From Bacteroidales bacterium (GTDB lineage: Bacteria; Bacteroidota; Bacteroidia; Bacteroidales; UBA932), in assembly GCA_017453565.1 (NCBI GenBank), contig JAFTEQ010000022.1, positions 1 through 64,000 of the forward strand: DNA of 64,000 nucleotides, given 5' to 3'. This document shows positions 52,634 through 63,000 of this stretch, in pieces. The notes beneath the pieces are model-generated. The model was not told the DNA's origin. It worked only from the letters and a program-made list of their open reading frames with translations, and ran no database searches. Position 1 is the first letter of the stretch; every line of letters starts with the position of its first letter. The position numbers and the translations under genes were made by a program.

Positions 52634-53184
52634 TCAGACCCATCTATTTATATGGTTCGGGCGTACTGCGCCAGAAAGCGGTTCCCGCAAGCCTGGAGCA
52701 GCCGGAAGAGGTGAAGGCGCTTGTGGCCGACCTCTGGGACACCCTCGCCGCGAGCGAAGGCTGCGGGCTGGCTGCCCCCCAGATCGGGGTGGCGCAGCGC
52801 GTGCTGGTGGTCGACGGCGATGTGATGACCGACGTCTACCCCGAACTCGCCGGCTTCCGCCGCGCGCTCGTGAATCCGGTCGTACTGGAAGAGAGCGAGG
52901 AAAAGTCTACCTACAACGAGGGCTGCCTGAGCGTGCCGGGCATCTACTGCGACGTGGTGCGGCCCAAAAGGATCCGCCTTTCCTACCTCGACGAACAACT
53001 GCAGCCCCGCGAAGAGGAGTTCGATGACTTCGCCGCGCGCATGATCCAGCACGAACTCAGCCACCTCGACGGCGTGCTGTTCACCGACCTCGTGGCGCCC
53101 ATCCGCCGCAAACTCATTTCCCAGAAACTCCAGCGCATCTCGGCCGGCAAGGTGAGTACGCGCTACAAAGCAAGAATCAAATAA
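52630..53184 (+). CDS. def: peptide deformylase
   Basis: A 184-residue PDF, the metal enzyme that removes the formyl group from nascent proteins. All three motifs are present: GCGLAAPQIG near residue 39, EGCLSVPGIY near 97, and QHELSHLDG near 139 with the HExxH metal site. Length is normal. It is translationally coupled to ruvX and followed after eight bases by the phosphohexomutase. Confidence 0.97.
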   Translation: MIRPIYLYGSGVLRQKAVPASLEQPEEVKALVADLWDTLAASEGCGLAAPQIGVAQRVLVVDGDVMTDVYPELAGFRRALVNPVVLEESEEKSTYNEGCLSVPGIYCDVVRPKRIRLSYLDEQLQPREEEFDDFAARMIQHELSHLDGVLFTDLVAPIRRKLISQKLQRISAGKVSTRYKARIK

Positions 53185-53192
53185 TCAACACC

Positions 53193-54560
53193 ATGGGAGC
53201 ATTTCACGCATACGACATCAGAGGTATCTACAATGTAGATTTCAATAAGGATACCGCCTATAAGGTGGGCTGGTTCCTGCCCGGCCTGCTGGGGGCCGAC
53301 AAGGTGCTGGTGGGCCGCGACTGCCGCGTCTCCTCGCCCGAGATCCACGACGCCCTCATCCAGGGTATCACCGACGCCGGGGCCGACGTGGACGACATCG
53401 GCCTCTCGAGCACGCCGCTCGTCTATTTCGGTACGGCCAACTACGGCTACAAGGCTTCGGTCCAGATTACGGCCTCGCACAACCCGGCCGAGTACAACGG
53501 GATGAAGGTTTCGCGTGAGAACGCCCTTCCCGTGGGGCTCGACACTGGCCTGGGCCAGATCCGCGACTGGATCGACGAAGGCCGTCCCACCCCCGTGGCC
53601 GCCAAGCGCGGCACGGTGCGTGAAATCGACATCAAACCCGACTACATCGCTTTCCTGCGCCGTTTCAAGGCAGACCTGGGCGGGCTCAAAATCGCCTTCG
53701 ACCTCTCGAACGGCATGGCCAACCTCTTCGCCAAGGAAATCTATGCGGGCGAGGATGCCGAGTTCCTCTTCGACAGCCTCGACGGACGCTTCCCCAACCA
53801 TGAACCCAACCCGCTCATTCCCAAGAACGTGGAGCCGCTTAAGGAGCTGGTGCGCAAGACCGGCGCCGACGTGGGCGTGATCTACGACGGCGACGCTGAC
53901 CGCGTGATGTTCGTGGACGAGCAGGCCCGCTTCGTGGCCCCCGACCTGGTGATCGCCCTCATGGCCCGCTATTTCTGCGACGAACGGGGTGAGCGCGCCC
54001 CGCGCGTGCTCCAGGAAATCCGCTCCTCCAAGGCGGTAGGCGAGTGGCTGCAGCGCTACGGCGCGTCGCTCAGCACCTGGCGCGTGGGCCGCGCCTTTGC
54101 CGCCCCCAAACTCCGCGAACTCGACGGTCTCTGGGGCGGGGAACTCGCCGGGCACTACTACTTTAAGGATTTCTTCTATTCCGACAGCGGCATGCTCGCG
54201 AGCCTCATCGTGCTGCGCATCGTGGCGGGGCTCAAACGTGAGGGTAAGACCCTGGGCGGCATCATGGACGAGATCGGCCGCTACCGCAACTCCGGCGAGG
54301 TGAATTTCCGCGTGGAAGACAAGGCCGGAGCCATGGAAGCCGTGAAGGCCCATTTCGCTGCCGCCGAAAAAGCCACGGCCGTGATGGATTTCGACGGCTA
54401 CCGCCTGGAATTCCCCGACTGGTGGTTCAATATCCGCCCGTCGAACACCGAGCCCTACCTTCGTTTTATTTGTGAAGCAACTTCCGAGGAAAAGATGCGC
54501 GCAAAAGTTGAGGAAACCGCGCAAATCATTGAAAAACAGTTTGGTGGAATTCGTGCGTAG
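53193..54560 (+). CDS. phosphomannomutase/phosphoglucomutase (AlgC/ManB type)
   Basis: A 455-residue alpha-D-phosphohexomutase. The phosphoserine loop is QITASHNPAEYNGMK near residue 92, the metal loop YDGDADR near 230, the sugar-binding GGELAGHYYF near 312, and the phosphate-binding RPSNTEPYLRF near 420. The opening AFHAYDIRGIYN is standard. It interconverts hexose 6- and 1-phosphates for nucleotide-sugar and envelope synthesis. Confidence 0.95.
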   Translation: MGAFHAYDIRGIYNVDFNKDTAYKVGWFLPGLLGADKVLVGRDCRVSSPEIHDALIQGITDAGADVDDIGLSSTPLVYFGTANYGYKASVQITASHNPAEYNGMKVSRENALPVGLDTGLGQIRDWIDEGRPTPVAAKRGTVREIDIKPDYIAFLRRFKADLGGLKIAFDLSNGMANLFAKEIYAGEDAEFLFDSLDGRFPNHEPNPLIPKNVEPLKELVRKTGADVGVIYDGDADRVMFVDEQARFVAPDLVIALMARYFCDERGERAPRVLQEIRSSKAVGEWLQRYGASLSTWRVGRAFAAPKLRELDGLWGGELAGHYYFKDFFYSDSGMLASLIVLRIVAGLKREGKTLGGIMDEIGRYRNSGEVNFRVEDKAGAMEAVKAHFAAAEKATAVMDFDGYRLEFPDWWFNIRPSNTEPYLRFICEATSEEKMRAKVEETAQIIEKQFGGIRA

Positions 54561-55599
54561 CCGCTTTCTTTTTGTAAACATTTTTGCCGCTTCGGCGGCT
54601 TTCTTCCTGTGCTCCGAAGCCTTGGCGCAGGACCCGCCCATGACCATGAAGCGGGCCCGCGAACTGGTGCCGCGTCCCGCTCTCGATCCGGTACGGTCGC
54701 TCATTCCGGGCAAGCAGGCGCCGGCGGTCGACACGCTCGATACCTCCGACCCCCGGGTGAAACTCATCCTCTGCGGCGACGGCACCTGGCACTATGCCAA
54801 GGACCCCGATGCGGCGGGCGCCACCGATGTTTTCACGGAACACTGGTCGACCAACGTCCTGGACCCCTACAAAACCCCATTGCAGGACCTTCCCTGGCGC
54901 ATCACCCTGAGCCTGGCCGATTCGGCGAGCCGCTTTGCCTGCCCCCGCCAGGTGAAGGTCTTCTCGCCTTTCGGGATGCGCCGCCACCGCCGCCATCAGG
55001 GGGTGGACCTGCCGCTCCAGCGGGGCGAACCTGTCTATGCCGCCTTCGACGGGAAGGTGCGCTATTCTTCCTACAGCCGGGGCTACGGAAACATTGTGAT
55101 CGTGCGCCACGAATGCGGTCTGGAGACGGCCTACGCGCATCTTTCGGAACGCAAGGTCTCGGCCGGAGACTGGGTGCATGCCGGCGATGTGCTGGGCCTG
55201 GGCGGGTCTACCGGCCGCTCCTCGGGGCCGCACCTCCACTTTGAGACGCGTTACCACGGCTACGCCTTCGACCCACAGTGGCTCATCGACTTCGAAAACG
55301 GGGTGTTGCGCCATGGCGTGTTCGTGCTCAAGCGGAAATACTTGCACGAGTATTCCCGTTATGTGCCCGAATCGGAAGACGAGGAAGAGGAGATCTATCT
55401 CACCGAAGAGCAGGAGCGGGCAGAGGAGGAACGCATCGCCCGCGAAATGGCCGCCGCGCGCTATGTGACGGTGAAATCGGGCGACACCCTGTCGCGCATC
55501 GCCATCAACAACCACACCACCGTTTCGGAGCTTTGCCGCCTCAACGGCATCACCCCCAAGACCACGCTCCGCATCGGCCGGAAGCTGCGCGTGCACTGA
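54553..55599 (+). CDS. secreted M23-family peptidase with C-terminal LysM domain
   Basis: A protein of about 348 residues. A signal peptide (FLFVNIFAASAAFFL, cleavage near EALAQ) is followed by about 100 residues of unknown type. An M23 domain then shows HQGVDLPL and GPHLHFET, next comes an acidic linker (ESEDEEEEIYLTEEQER), and a LysM module ends the protein (SGDTLSRIAINNHTTVSEL). It should bind and cleave peptidoglycan. No ATG is available: candidates are GTG 54472, TTG 54541, GTG 54544 and GTG 54553. The last best frames the signal peptide and overlaps the previous gene by only eight bases. Confidence 0.85.
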   Translation: MRSRFLFVNIFAASAAFFLCSEALAQDPPMTMKRARELVPRPALDPVRSLIPGKQAPAVDTLDTSDPRVKLILCGDGTWHYAKDPDAAGATDVFTEHWSTNVLDPYKTPLQDLPWRITLSLADSASRFACPRQVKVFSPFGMRRHRRHQGVDLPLQRGEPVYAAFDGKVRYSSYSRGYGNIVIVRHECGLETAYAHLSERKVSAGDWVHAGDVLGLGGSTGRSSGPHLHFETRYHGYAFDPQWLIDFENGVLRHGVFVLKRKYLHEYSRYVPESEDEEEEIYLTEEQERAEEERIAREMAAARYVTVKSGDTLSRIAINNHTTVSELCRLNGITPKTTLRIGRKLRVH

Positions 55600-55669
55600 A
55601 GCCGGTTCTTCAGAATTTTTTAAAAAATTTAATTTAAGGTTCCGTTTTGAAGAAAAAAAGCGGAATCTG

Positions 55670-55700
55670 TTGCTTTATTAGAAGATTATACCTAATATTG
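55670..55700 (+). promoter_or_regulatory. candidate promoter of the SusCD locus
   Basis: TTG (55670-55672) and TAATATTG (55693-55700) are separated by 20 bases; the -7 element has one mismatch to TAnnTTTG. The A/T-rich 165-base gap 55600-55764 holds no gene. ATG 55765 lies 64 bases beyond the element. Confidence 0.45.
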
Positions 55701-55764
55701 TGGGACTTTTTGTAGCGTATGCTTAAAGTCAAACCGGAAACAATTTAACCAACTAATCACTAAT

Positions 55765-57459
55765 ATGAACAAAACTTTCAAGTATTCAGCCCTTTGGCTC
55801 GTGGCTTCGGCCCTGATCCTTACCGGCTGTCTGGAGCGTGACTACACCGAGTCCACTCCCGTGCTTGGACTGGGCGGCGAGGATGCCGCGGCAGCTGCCG
55901 TGAGTATTTTTGCCCAGAACGAGCAGCCCGACGATCCCGAAGCGGAATTTGTTCAGGAGGTGATGGACACGGTCTACATCAAGACCAACCGCAGCTGGAG
56001 CGCAGAGATCCTGCCTTCCGCCCCGGGTGCCCCCACCGACTGGATTTCCATCGACCGCACGGAGTATGAGAACCTCGCCGGGTACACGCAGTCCATCCCC
56101 ATCGTGGTCACCTGCGAACGCAACAAGACGAAGGTCGACCGTTCGGCCATCCTGCATGTGGTCACGCCGGATGAAGTGATGGATTTCCCCATCACCCAGG
56201 TCGCGTCGGTCTACACGCTTGACGCCACCGCCGTCCGTACCGAAATGGGCTCCATGCCTGACACCACCTACATGGCCATCCGCACCAACACCGTGTGGAC
56301 GGCCGAAGTCGTTGCCGGTGCCACCGCGGGTGTCACCCTGGCCCTCACCGAGGCGGACGAGGCCAAGAACCTCACCACCATCAGCGGTGAGGACAACAAG
56401 AACCTCAAGGTTATCTTCGCCGAAAACTTTGAGACCGATGCTGCCAAGGCCGCTCAGGTCAAGGTGACGGTCGACGGTATTGAGAAGACCATCGACTTCG
56501 ACCAGCGCAAGGCTTCCCCGTACGGTCTCTTCCGTACCCCCGACCAGGAGCTCGACTACCGTGCCGAGCAGGTCTCGTTCGACTTCGCCGTCAACATGAA
56601 CTGGACCATGGAGATTATCGACAACAACTTCGAAGGCACCCAGCTTGCCTATACCCCCTCTGCCGGTGGCGCTGAACAAACTGGAACTTCCCTTTCCGGT
56701 ACCCGTGAAGCCAACGGCAAGGTGACCTTCAGCTTCGACTGGGGCGCCGACCCGGGCATCCATAAGGAAGCCACCCTCAAACTCAGCGTGGAAGGCGGCG
56801 ACCCGGTGCAGGTGAAAGTGAGCCAGGACGGCTGTATCCGCGTTCGCGTGATGGTTTTCAACGTGCATGACGACGTGGACGGCAAGTGGGCTAAGACCAT
56901 CTGGCCTTTCGCTACCCCCAAAACGTCGAGCAATAGTATCACTTTCCATAAGAAAGCTGGCACAACTACCACCAGCTTCCCCACCTCTTCCGGAGACCGT
57001 GTAGATGAGTTCTGTGGTTTGAGAGGTTACGATGATGGTTTCCCGTTCGTTACCTCCAAGGGCAGTTACGAGTTTATTATAAAGGGTGTCGCGGGTTCAA
57101 GCAGCGGTGGCTGCTGGCTCAACAGCACCAACCAGGGCCTGCTCATCGGCAACGCCAAGGGTTTCATTCAGTTCCCCGCTCTGGAGGGACTGAAGCTTAC
57201 AAAGGTGATCTGGGAGCCCTCTCCCACCTACAAGAGCACCGCTATGCTGACCGATACCGAGGGTACCGCCCTGCTGGATGCGAACCTCGTCTGCCCCGCC
57301 ACGGCAGTGACCAAGACGGATGTGGACCGTGACCTCTATCCCGAGCATGTCTGCACCATCGAAGTTCCTGACCCGCAGGTGAATAAGGCTTACAGGCTCA
57401 CGTGTATGTCGGGCACGGCCGTCAGCATCAAGGACCTCATCCTTGTGTACGAGAAGTAG
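55765..57459 (+). CDS. BACON-like repeat lipoprotein of the SusC/D locus
   Basis: A 564-residue predicted surface lipoprotein (MNKTFKYSALWLVASALILTG followed by the lipid Cys). Three Ig-like modules are suggested by the recurring pattern of a strand followed by N-x-x-W and a second strand: KTNRSWSAEI, RTNTVWTAEV and AVNMNWTMEI, as in BACON domains. A C-terminal part of about 190 residues is unassigned. BACON proteins accompany polysaccharide uptake systems and are thought to bind or space glycans at the surface. It begins the locus, before rather than after the SusC genes, and is 23 bases from the short SusC. Confidence 0.8.
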   Translation: MNKTFKYSALWLVASALILTGCLERDYTESTPVLGLGGEDAAAAAVSIFAQNEQPDDPEAEFVQEVMDTVYIKTNRSWSAEILPSAPGAPTDWISIDRTEYENLAGYTQSIPIVVTCERNKTKVDRSAILHVVTPDEVMDFPITQVASVYTLDATAVRTEMGSMPDTTYMAIRTNTVWTAEVVAGATAGVTLALTEADEAKNLTTISGEDNKNLKVIFAENFETDAAKAAQVKVTVDGIEKTIDFDQRKASPYGLFRTPDQELDYRAEQVSFDFAVNMNWTMEIIDNNFEGTQLAYTPSAGGAEQTGTSLSGTREANGKVTFSFDWGADPGIHKEATLKLSVEGGDPVQVKVSQDGCIRVRVMVFNVHDDVDGKWAKTIWPFATPKTSSNSITFHKKAGTTTTSFPTSSGDRVDEFCGLRGYDDGFPFVTSKGSYEFIIKGVAGSSSGGCWLNSTNQGLLIGNAKGFIQFPALEGLKLTKVIWEPSPTYKSTAMLTDTEGTALLDANLVCPATAVTKTDVDRDLYPEHVCTIEVPDPQVNKAYRLTCMSGTAVSIKDLILVYEK

Positions 57460-57482
57460 TACCATTTAACGGTGATATAATT

Positions 57483-60026
57483 ATGAATAAATTCATTGTT
57501 TCGACCTTGTGCCTGCTCGGGCTCTCTTTCGGGCTCAGCGCGCAGAATGTCGTGAAGGACACCCTCGAAGTGGGGAAGGCCGTTGCCTACACGCCGGCCA
57601 CCCTGCTCCAGGGCCAGATGTCCGGTGTTCGGGTGTCGTCCATCGACGGCAACCCCAACGGCGCCATCAACGTCAACATCCGCGGCCTCAACACCGTTCA
57701 CGGTGACAGTCAGCCGCTTTGGATCATCGACGGCGCCGTCCTCAGCACCAGCCTGAACTCCAACCTCGACGCCTTCTGGCAGTACGGCGAGGAGAGCTAC
57801 TCCGCCCCGCTGAACAACCTCGGTTTCCTCTCGGCCTACGAGATCGAGAGCATCGAGGTGCTCAAGGACCTGTCGGCCACGGCCCTCTACGGCGACCGCG
57901 GCGCCAACGGCGTCATCATTGTCAAGACCAAACTGCCCACCAAAGGCGAGCGCAACATCCTGTGGCGCTCGAACGTGGGTATTGACGTGGTGGACCGCCC
58001 GGCCAAACCCGGCAACCCCGGCACGCTCGGCACCGTCATGGACGCCTATGCCATGGGCGTTACCGATCCCTTCAAGATGGGCATCTTCCACAACCATACG
58101 CTCGGTGTGAGCGGTTTCGCCGCCCAGACCGCCTACAACGTGTCCGGTTTCTTCCGCACGCTCGACGGCATCGCGCCCGGCATCGGCAATACCGTGGGTG
58201 GCATGGCCATCAACTTCGAGACCAAAGCCAACTCGGTCATCTGGTTCGGGCTCAACACCTTCCTGAGCTACGGCCACCTTTCCAACACGGCGGGTACCTC
58301 CTATTTCGGACATCCTTCCGTGATGATGCTGGCCCGTTATCCGTCCTTCTTCCCGGGCGATACGCCCGAGGGTTGGGAGGCCGACTATGACGACGACTCC
58401 GAAGACTACCGCAGCGTTTCTTCCATGTTCATGCAGATCAACTTTACCCCGGCCTTCTACCTCAAGGCCACCATGGGTGTTGACTTCCAGAACAACAACC
58501 GTCGTATCTGGTACGGCAACGGAACCGCTTTCGGTGCCGCCAGCAACGGCGCCGCCGGCTTCCTGTCCTCCACCATGTTCAACTACAACGGTGACGTGAC
58601 GCTCTACTACAGCCGCTTCTTCGGCTCCGACCATCAGCTGAATCTCGACCTGGGTGTCGAGGCCGTCGGCAACATCGACAAGTTCAACATCATGAACGGT
58701 CTCGATTTCTTCAGCCACGACCTCCGCGCCATGGGTCTTTCGCTTATGGGCTCCAAGGCCATTCCGCGTCGTTTCGCCCAGAACTACACGCAGGAGGGCG
58801 CGCGCTTCCACTTTACCTATAAATATAAGGACATCGCCGGACTCGACGGCCTGGTGCGTGCCGACGTGACCCGTCGCTACGACGACTGGAATCCCATGAT
58901 CTTCCCGGCCGTGAACGCCTGGTTCGACCTGGGCAAGGTGGCCATCCCCGAGAATCCCATTGTCTCTTCGCTCAAGCTCACCGCCGGTTACGGTGCCGCG
59001 GGCCGCGAATACTACGTGCCCTACGAGCGCTTCGGCGAGTACATGCGCGGCGGTTACCCCGTTATCCCCAATGAGGGTACCCCGTTCTTCGAGGGCCTGA
59101 ACCGCCTCCGCAGCACCGAGTTCAACATCGGCGCCGAGGCCGGCCTTCTGGACGGCCGCATCCTGCTTGCCGCCAAATACTACGACAAGAAGACCGAAGA
59201 TAAGTTCTTCATGTATCGCTTCGGTAAACTCGACGACATCACCGGAAGCAACACCGGCTGGTGGTACTGGATTCCCCGCGAGACCATGTTCACGCGCGAC
59301 AGCGGCATTGACAACCGTGGTCTTGAGTTCGACCTCAGCGCGCGGATCATCGACAGCAAGGAAATCACCTGGACCGCCTTTGCCAACGCCACCGTCAATG
59401 TGAACCAGATCTCCAAGATCGAACCCATCGACGCCCGCGGTAAGGATATTGGTAGCAACATGTATGTGAACGCCAACATCCGCGGTTATCAGGTGGGTGC
59501 CCTCTATGGCTACGATATCGACGATACCGGCGCCTTCGTGGACTACGTTCCCGACGGACGCATCACCGAGGTGGATAAGAAGGTCCTCGGCAACGCCATG
59601 CCCAAGTTCTACGGAGCTTTCGGCACCACGTTCCGCTACGGCCGTGCCACCCTCGACCTCCTCTGCAACGCGGCCACCGGCTTCAGCCTTGCCAACCTCA
59701 ACCGCCTGCACGCTGCCGGAGCCAACTTTGATTCCGACAATGACGGTGTCCTCGATGCTTACGAACTCACTCCCAATTTCGTGGAACGTGCCGACTACTT
59801 CCGCATTTCCCGCCTGGGCGTGAGCTACGACATCCCCTTCACCATCGGCGCCCTCAAGGGTGTGAAGGTCAGCGCTACCGCGATCAACCTCCTCACCTGC
59901 TCCAAGTACAGCGGCTGGAATCCCGATGTGAACTGCTTCGGCGTGAGCACGCTCTCCAACGGAGTGGACTACGGTGCCTATCCGGCTGTGCGGACCTTCG
60001 TCCTCGGCGTGAGTGCTAACTTTTAA
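57483..60026 (+). CDS. short SusC/RagA-like TonB-dependent receptor without N-terminal extension
   Basis: An 847-residue outer-membrane protein. The signal peptide (MNKFIVSTLCLLGLSFGLSA) leads almost directly into the plug domain: LLQGQMSGVRVSSIDG, LWIIDGAVLS and SIEVLKDLSATALYGDRGAN are SusC plug motifs. The CarboxypepD_reg-like extension and the usual VVVVGYG-type TonB-box region are missing. The rest is a 22-strand-type barrel ending VLGVSANF. It is about 220 residues shorter than the next gene. ATG 57483 follows the lipoprotein stop by 23 bases. Its partner could be that lipoprotein or the SusD further on. Confidence 0.85.
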   Translation: MNKFIVSTLCLLGLSFGLSAQNVVKDTLEVGKAVAYTPATLLQGQMSGVRVSSIDGNPNGAINVNIRGLNTVHGDSQPLWIIDGAVLSTSLNSNLDAFWQYGEESYSAPLNNLGFLSAYEIESIEVLKDLSATALYGDRGANGVIIVKTKLPTKGERNILWRSNVGIDVVDRPAKPGNPGTLGTVMDAYAMGVTDPFKMGIFHNHTLGVSGFAAQTAYNVSGFFRTLDGIAPGIGNTVGGMAINFETKANSVIWFGLNTFLSYGHLSNTAGTSYFGHPSVMMLARYPSFFPGDTPEGWEADYDDDSEDYRSVSSMFMQINFTPAFYLKATMGVDFQNNNRRIWYGNGTAFGAASNGAAGFLSSTMFNYNGDVTLYYSRFFGSDHQLNLDLGVEAVGNIDKFNIMNGLDFFSHDLRAMGLSLMGSKAIPRRFAQNYTQEGARFHFTYKYKDIAGLDGLVRADVTRRYDDWNPMIFPAVNAWFDLGKVAIPENPIVSSLKLTAGYGAAGREYYVPYERFGEYMRGGYPVIPNEGTPFFEGLNRLRSTEFNIGAEAGLLDGRILLAAKYYDKKTEDKFFMYRFGKLDDITGSNTGWWYWIPRETMFTRDSGIDNRGLEFDLSARIIDSKEITWTAFANATVNVNQISKIEPIDARGKDIGSNMYVNANIRGYQVGALYGYDIDDTGAFVDYVPDGRITEVDKKVLGNAMPKFYGAFGTTFRYGRATLDLLCNAATGFSLANLNRLHAAGANFDSDNDGVLDAYELTPNFVERADYFRISRLGVSYDIPFTIGALKGVKVSATAINLLTCSKYSGWNPDVNCFGVSTLSNGVDYGAYPAVRTFVLGVSANF

Positions 60027-60038
60027 TACCGCAAGACA

Positions 60039-63000
60039 ATGAAAAACATATTCAATATTCTTCTTCGCGCCGTCCTCGCGGTTACTCTGGCCTTGGTCGG
60101 AACCGGGCTCTACGCCCAGTCGCGCGTGACGGTCAAGGGATCGGTCAAGGACGCCAAGGGCGAGCCCGTGATCGGTGCGGTTGTGATGCTGGAAGGCAGC
60201 ACGACCAACGCCGCGGTCTCCGATGCGTCCGGTAATTACACGATTTCTTTCCCGCAGTCTGCGCAGAAACCCAAGCTGACGGTCTCCTGCATGAGCTACC
60301 TCACCCAGACGGTGGAGGTGGCCGGCCGGTCCGTCATCGATTTCGTGCTGCGCGACGATGCTGAACAACTGGAAGAAGTGGTCGTGGTGGGTTACGGCTC
60401 CATGCGCCGTAGCGACCTCACCGGTTCTGTGACTTCGGTTAAGATCGACGAGACCGAGGCTGCACAGAGCGCCTCCTTCGACAAACTTCTCCAGGGCCGT
60501 GCAGCCGGTGTGCAGGTGGTTTCCAACAACGCCTCGCCCGATGCCGGTGTTTCCATCCGCGTCCGCGGTCTGGCCTCGTTCAACGGTTCGTCCGAGCCGC
60601 TCTACGTGGTGGACGGTGTGATCATTGACACTTCCGCCGGTACCTCCCTGTTCTCGCAGGGTCAGGACAACACCGGTTCCGATGAAGCCACCAACGGTCT
60701 TATGGGTATCAACCCGCAGGATATCGCCAACATCGAAATCCTGAAGGATGCCTCCGCAACCGCCATCTACGGTTCGCAGGGTGCCAACGGCGTTGTGCTC
60801 ATCACCACCAAGACGGCCAACCGCGACCGTCCGCAGATTACTGCGAGCGTGGGTGTCGACGTGGCCCAGCGTTACAAGAAGGTTCCGATCTTCTCGTTCG
60901 ACGAGTATGTCGATTACCTTATCCTCAAGAATGTTACCAGTACCCTGAACAGCATCTACGACGATTACACCACCAAGACCGGCCTCAAGGTCGTTCCCAT
61001 GGACTGGCAGGATTATGTGATGCGTACGGCCGTGAGCCAGCGTTACTTCGTGTCCGTGGCGGGTAAGCCCCGCGGCACTTCCTACCGCTTCTCCTTCAGC
61101 TACAACAATGTTGAAGGTATCGTGCGTACCACGGGTTACCAGAACTACACCATCCGTCTCAACCTCGACAAGCCCATCAGCAAGAAGTTCACCATCAGCA
61201 CCCGCTCCGGTGTCTCCTACCTGAACTCCAATCTGACCCAGGGCGCGACCACGGGTCGTCTGAATGCAGCCACCTCCATGATGCGCTCCATGGTGACTTC
61301 CCGTCCGTACGACCATAAACAGGAGGTTGACGACGATGAAGACCCGCTCGACCTCGACGACGGTGGTACCACCTATATGTCCGGTCCCAAACGTTGGGAG
61401 ACCGACTTCGTGAGCCAGCGTGAAGAGTTCCGCGTGATGCCTCAGCTCAAGCTCAGCTACAAGTTCACCAAGTGGCTCACCTTCTCCAGCCAGTTCGGTG
61501 CCGACTACCGCAGCACCGAGAACCGCAAGTGGAAGTCGAACCGTATCAACACCACCACCGAGGGTACGATCGGTGCCCAGCAGCATGTTGACCGCCTGTC
61601 CTACAACATGGATAACCTGTTGCAGTTCAACAAGAAGTTCGGCCGTCACCACACCCTCTACGGAACCCTGGGTATGTCGCTCTCCAAGGCGTCTTCCTTT
61701 ACCCAGACCGTTGAAGGCTGGAACATCGAACAGCGTCTTGCCAAGTTCGACGGCCTGAACACCGCGCCCAACGCCCGCTTCGCCTACGGTATGTCCGAGA
61801 ACCAGCTGCTCTCCTACTATGTCCGTGGCGTCTACAACTTCCGCGACCGCTACTCCCTCACGGCCACCTACCGTTTCGACGGTTCCAGCCGTTTCCAGGG
61901 TGCCAACAAGTGGTCCCAGTTCCCGTCGTTCGCCGGTGCCTGGCGTATTCATCAGGAGCCTTGGTTCCACGTGCCCGTCATTTCCCAGTTGAAACTGCGT
62001 CTCGGTTGGGGCCGCGTGGGTAACCAGGCCATTTCGAACTACCAGACCATGTCGAACTTCAGCAACGTCGGTTACCCGTCTCACGACCCGGCCAACGCGG
62101 CTAAACTGAATGTGGGTCTGTATCCCAACAACCTGGCCAATCCGGATCTGAAGTGGGAGACCTCAGAGCAGCTCAACGCCGGTCTCGACCTGGGTCTGTG
62201 GAAAGGCCGTCTGGCCCTCTCCGTCGACGCCTACCGCAAGATGACCTACGACCTGCTGCAGAGCAAGGCCATTGCAGGTTCTACCGGTTTCTCCTCCATG
62301 TGGGTGAATATGGGTAGCATCAGCAACAAGGGTCTCGAGTTCACCCTCGACGCCACGCCCATCAAGACGCGCGACTTCGAGTTCGGTCTTAACGCCAACA
62401 TCTCCTTCAACCGCAACCGCGTGGAGAAGATCGGTGACGCCGGTGAGCGTGCCGACATCTTCCTGAACACGAAAGACGGTGCGGTACAGCGTGTGTACTT
62501 CTATGGTTCCAGCATCGGCGGCGGTACCGTCGCGAAGGGGTCCCTGAACCTCTTCGTGGAGGGTGAGCCTATTGCGGTGTTCTACGGTTTTGCTACTGAC
62601 GGCCTTGTGCAGGAAGGCGAGACCGGTCCCGCTCCCGATGGTTCCGATCCGCGTCTGCCGGGTTCCGTCAAGTATGTCGATGTGAATGGAGACGGATTCA
62701 TCAGCGAAGCCGACCGTGTGGTCATCGGTGATCCGAACCCCGACTTCACCTATGGTTTCAACATGAATTTCAACTACAAGCGCCTTGTGCTCAATGTGGG
62801 TTTCGTGGGCTCCTACGGCAACGACATCTACAATGTGAACGCCATGCATGAGACCAACACCACGTCCAATTCACAGAACCTCTACCGTGCTGTGGTGACC
62901 GAGGCTTGGACGCCCGAGAACCCCAATACCTGGTATCCGGCTATCAACCGCCTCGAAGGTATGGACCTCCAGTATTTCAGCGACCGCTTCGTGGAGGACG

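Noticed and set aside
55621..55665. TTCCG ... CGGAA pairing near 55639-55665 as a terminator after the LysM peptidase gene.
   Set aside because: The stem is only five base pairs with an A-rich loop and no T-run after it on the plus strand.
57390..62084. A 1564-codon open frame on the minus strand across both SusC genes.
   Set aside because: It is antisense to two clearly conserved SusC genes. Its composition (Val, Gly, His, Glu rich) is what the reverse complement of their biased codons gives, and it crosses a gene boundary. It is a shadow frame.
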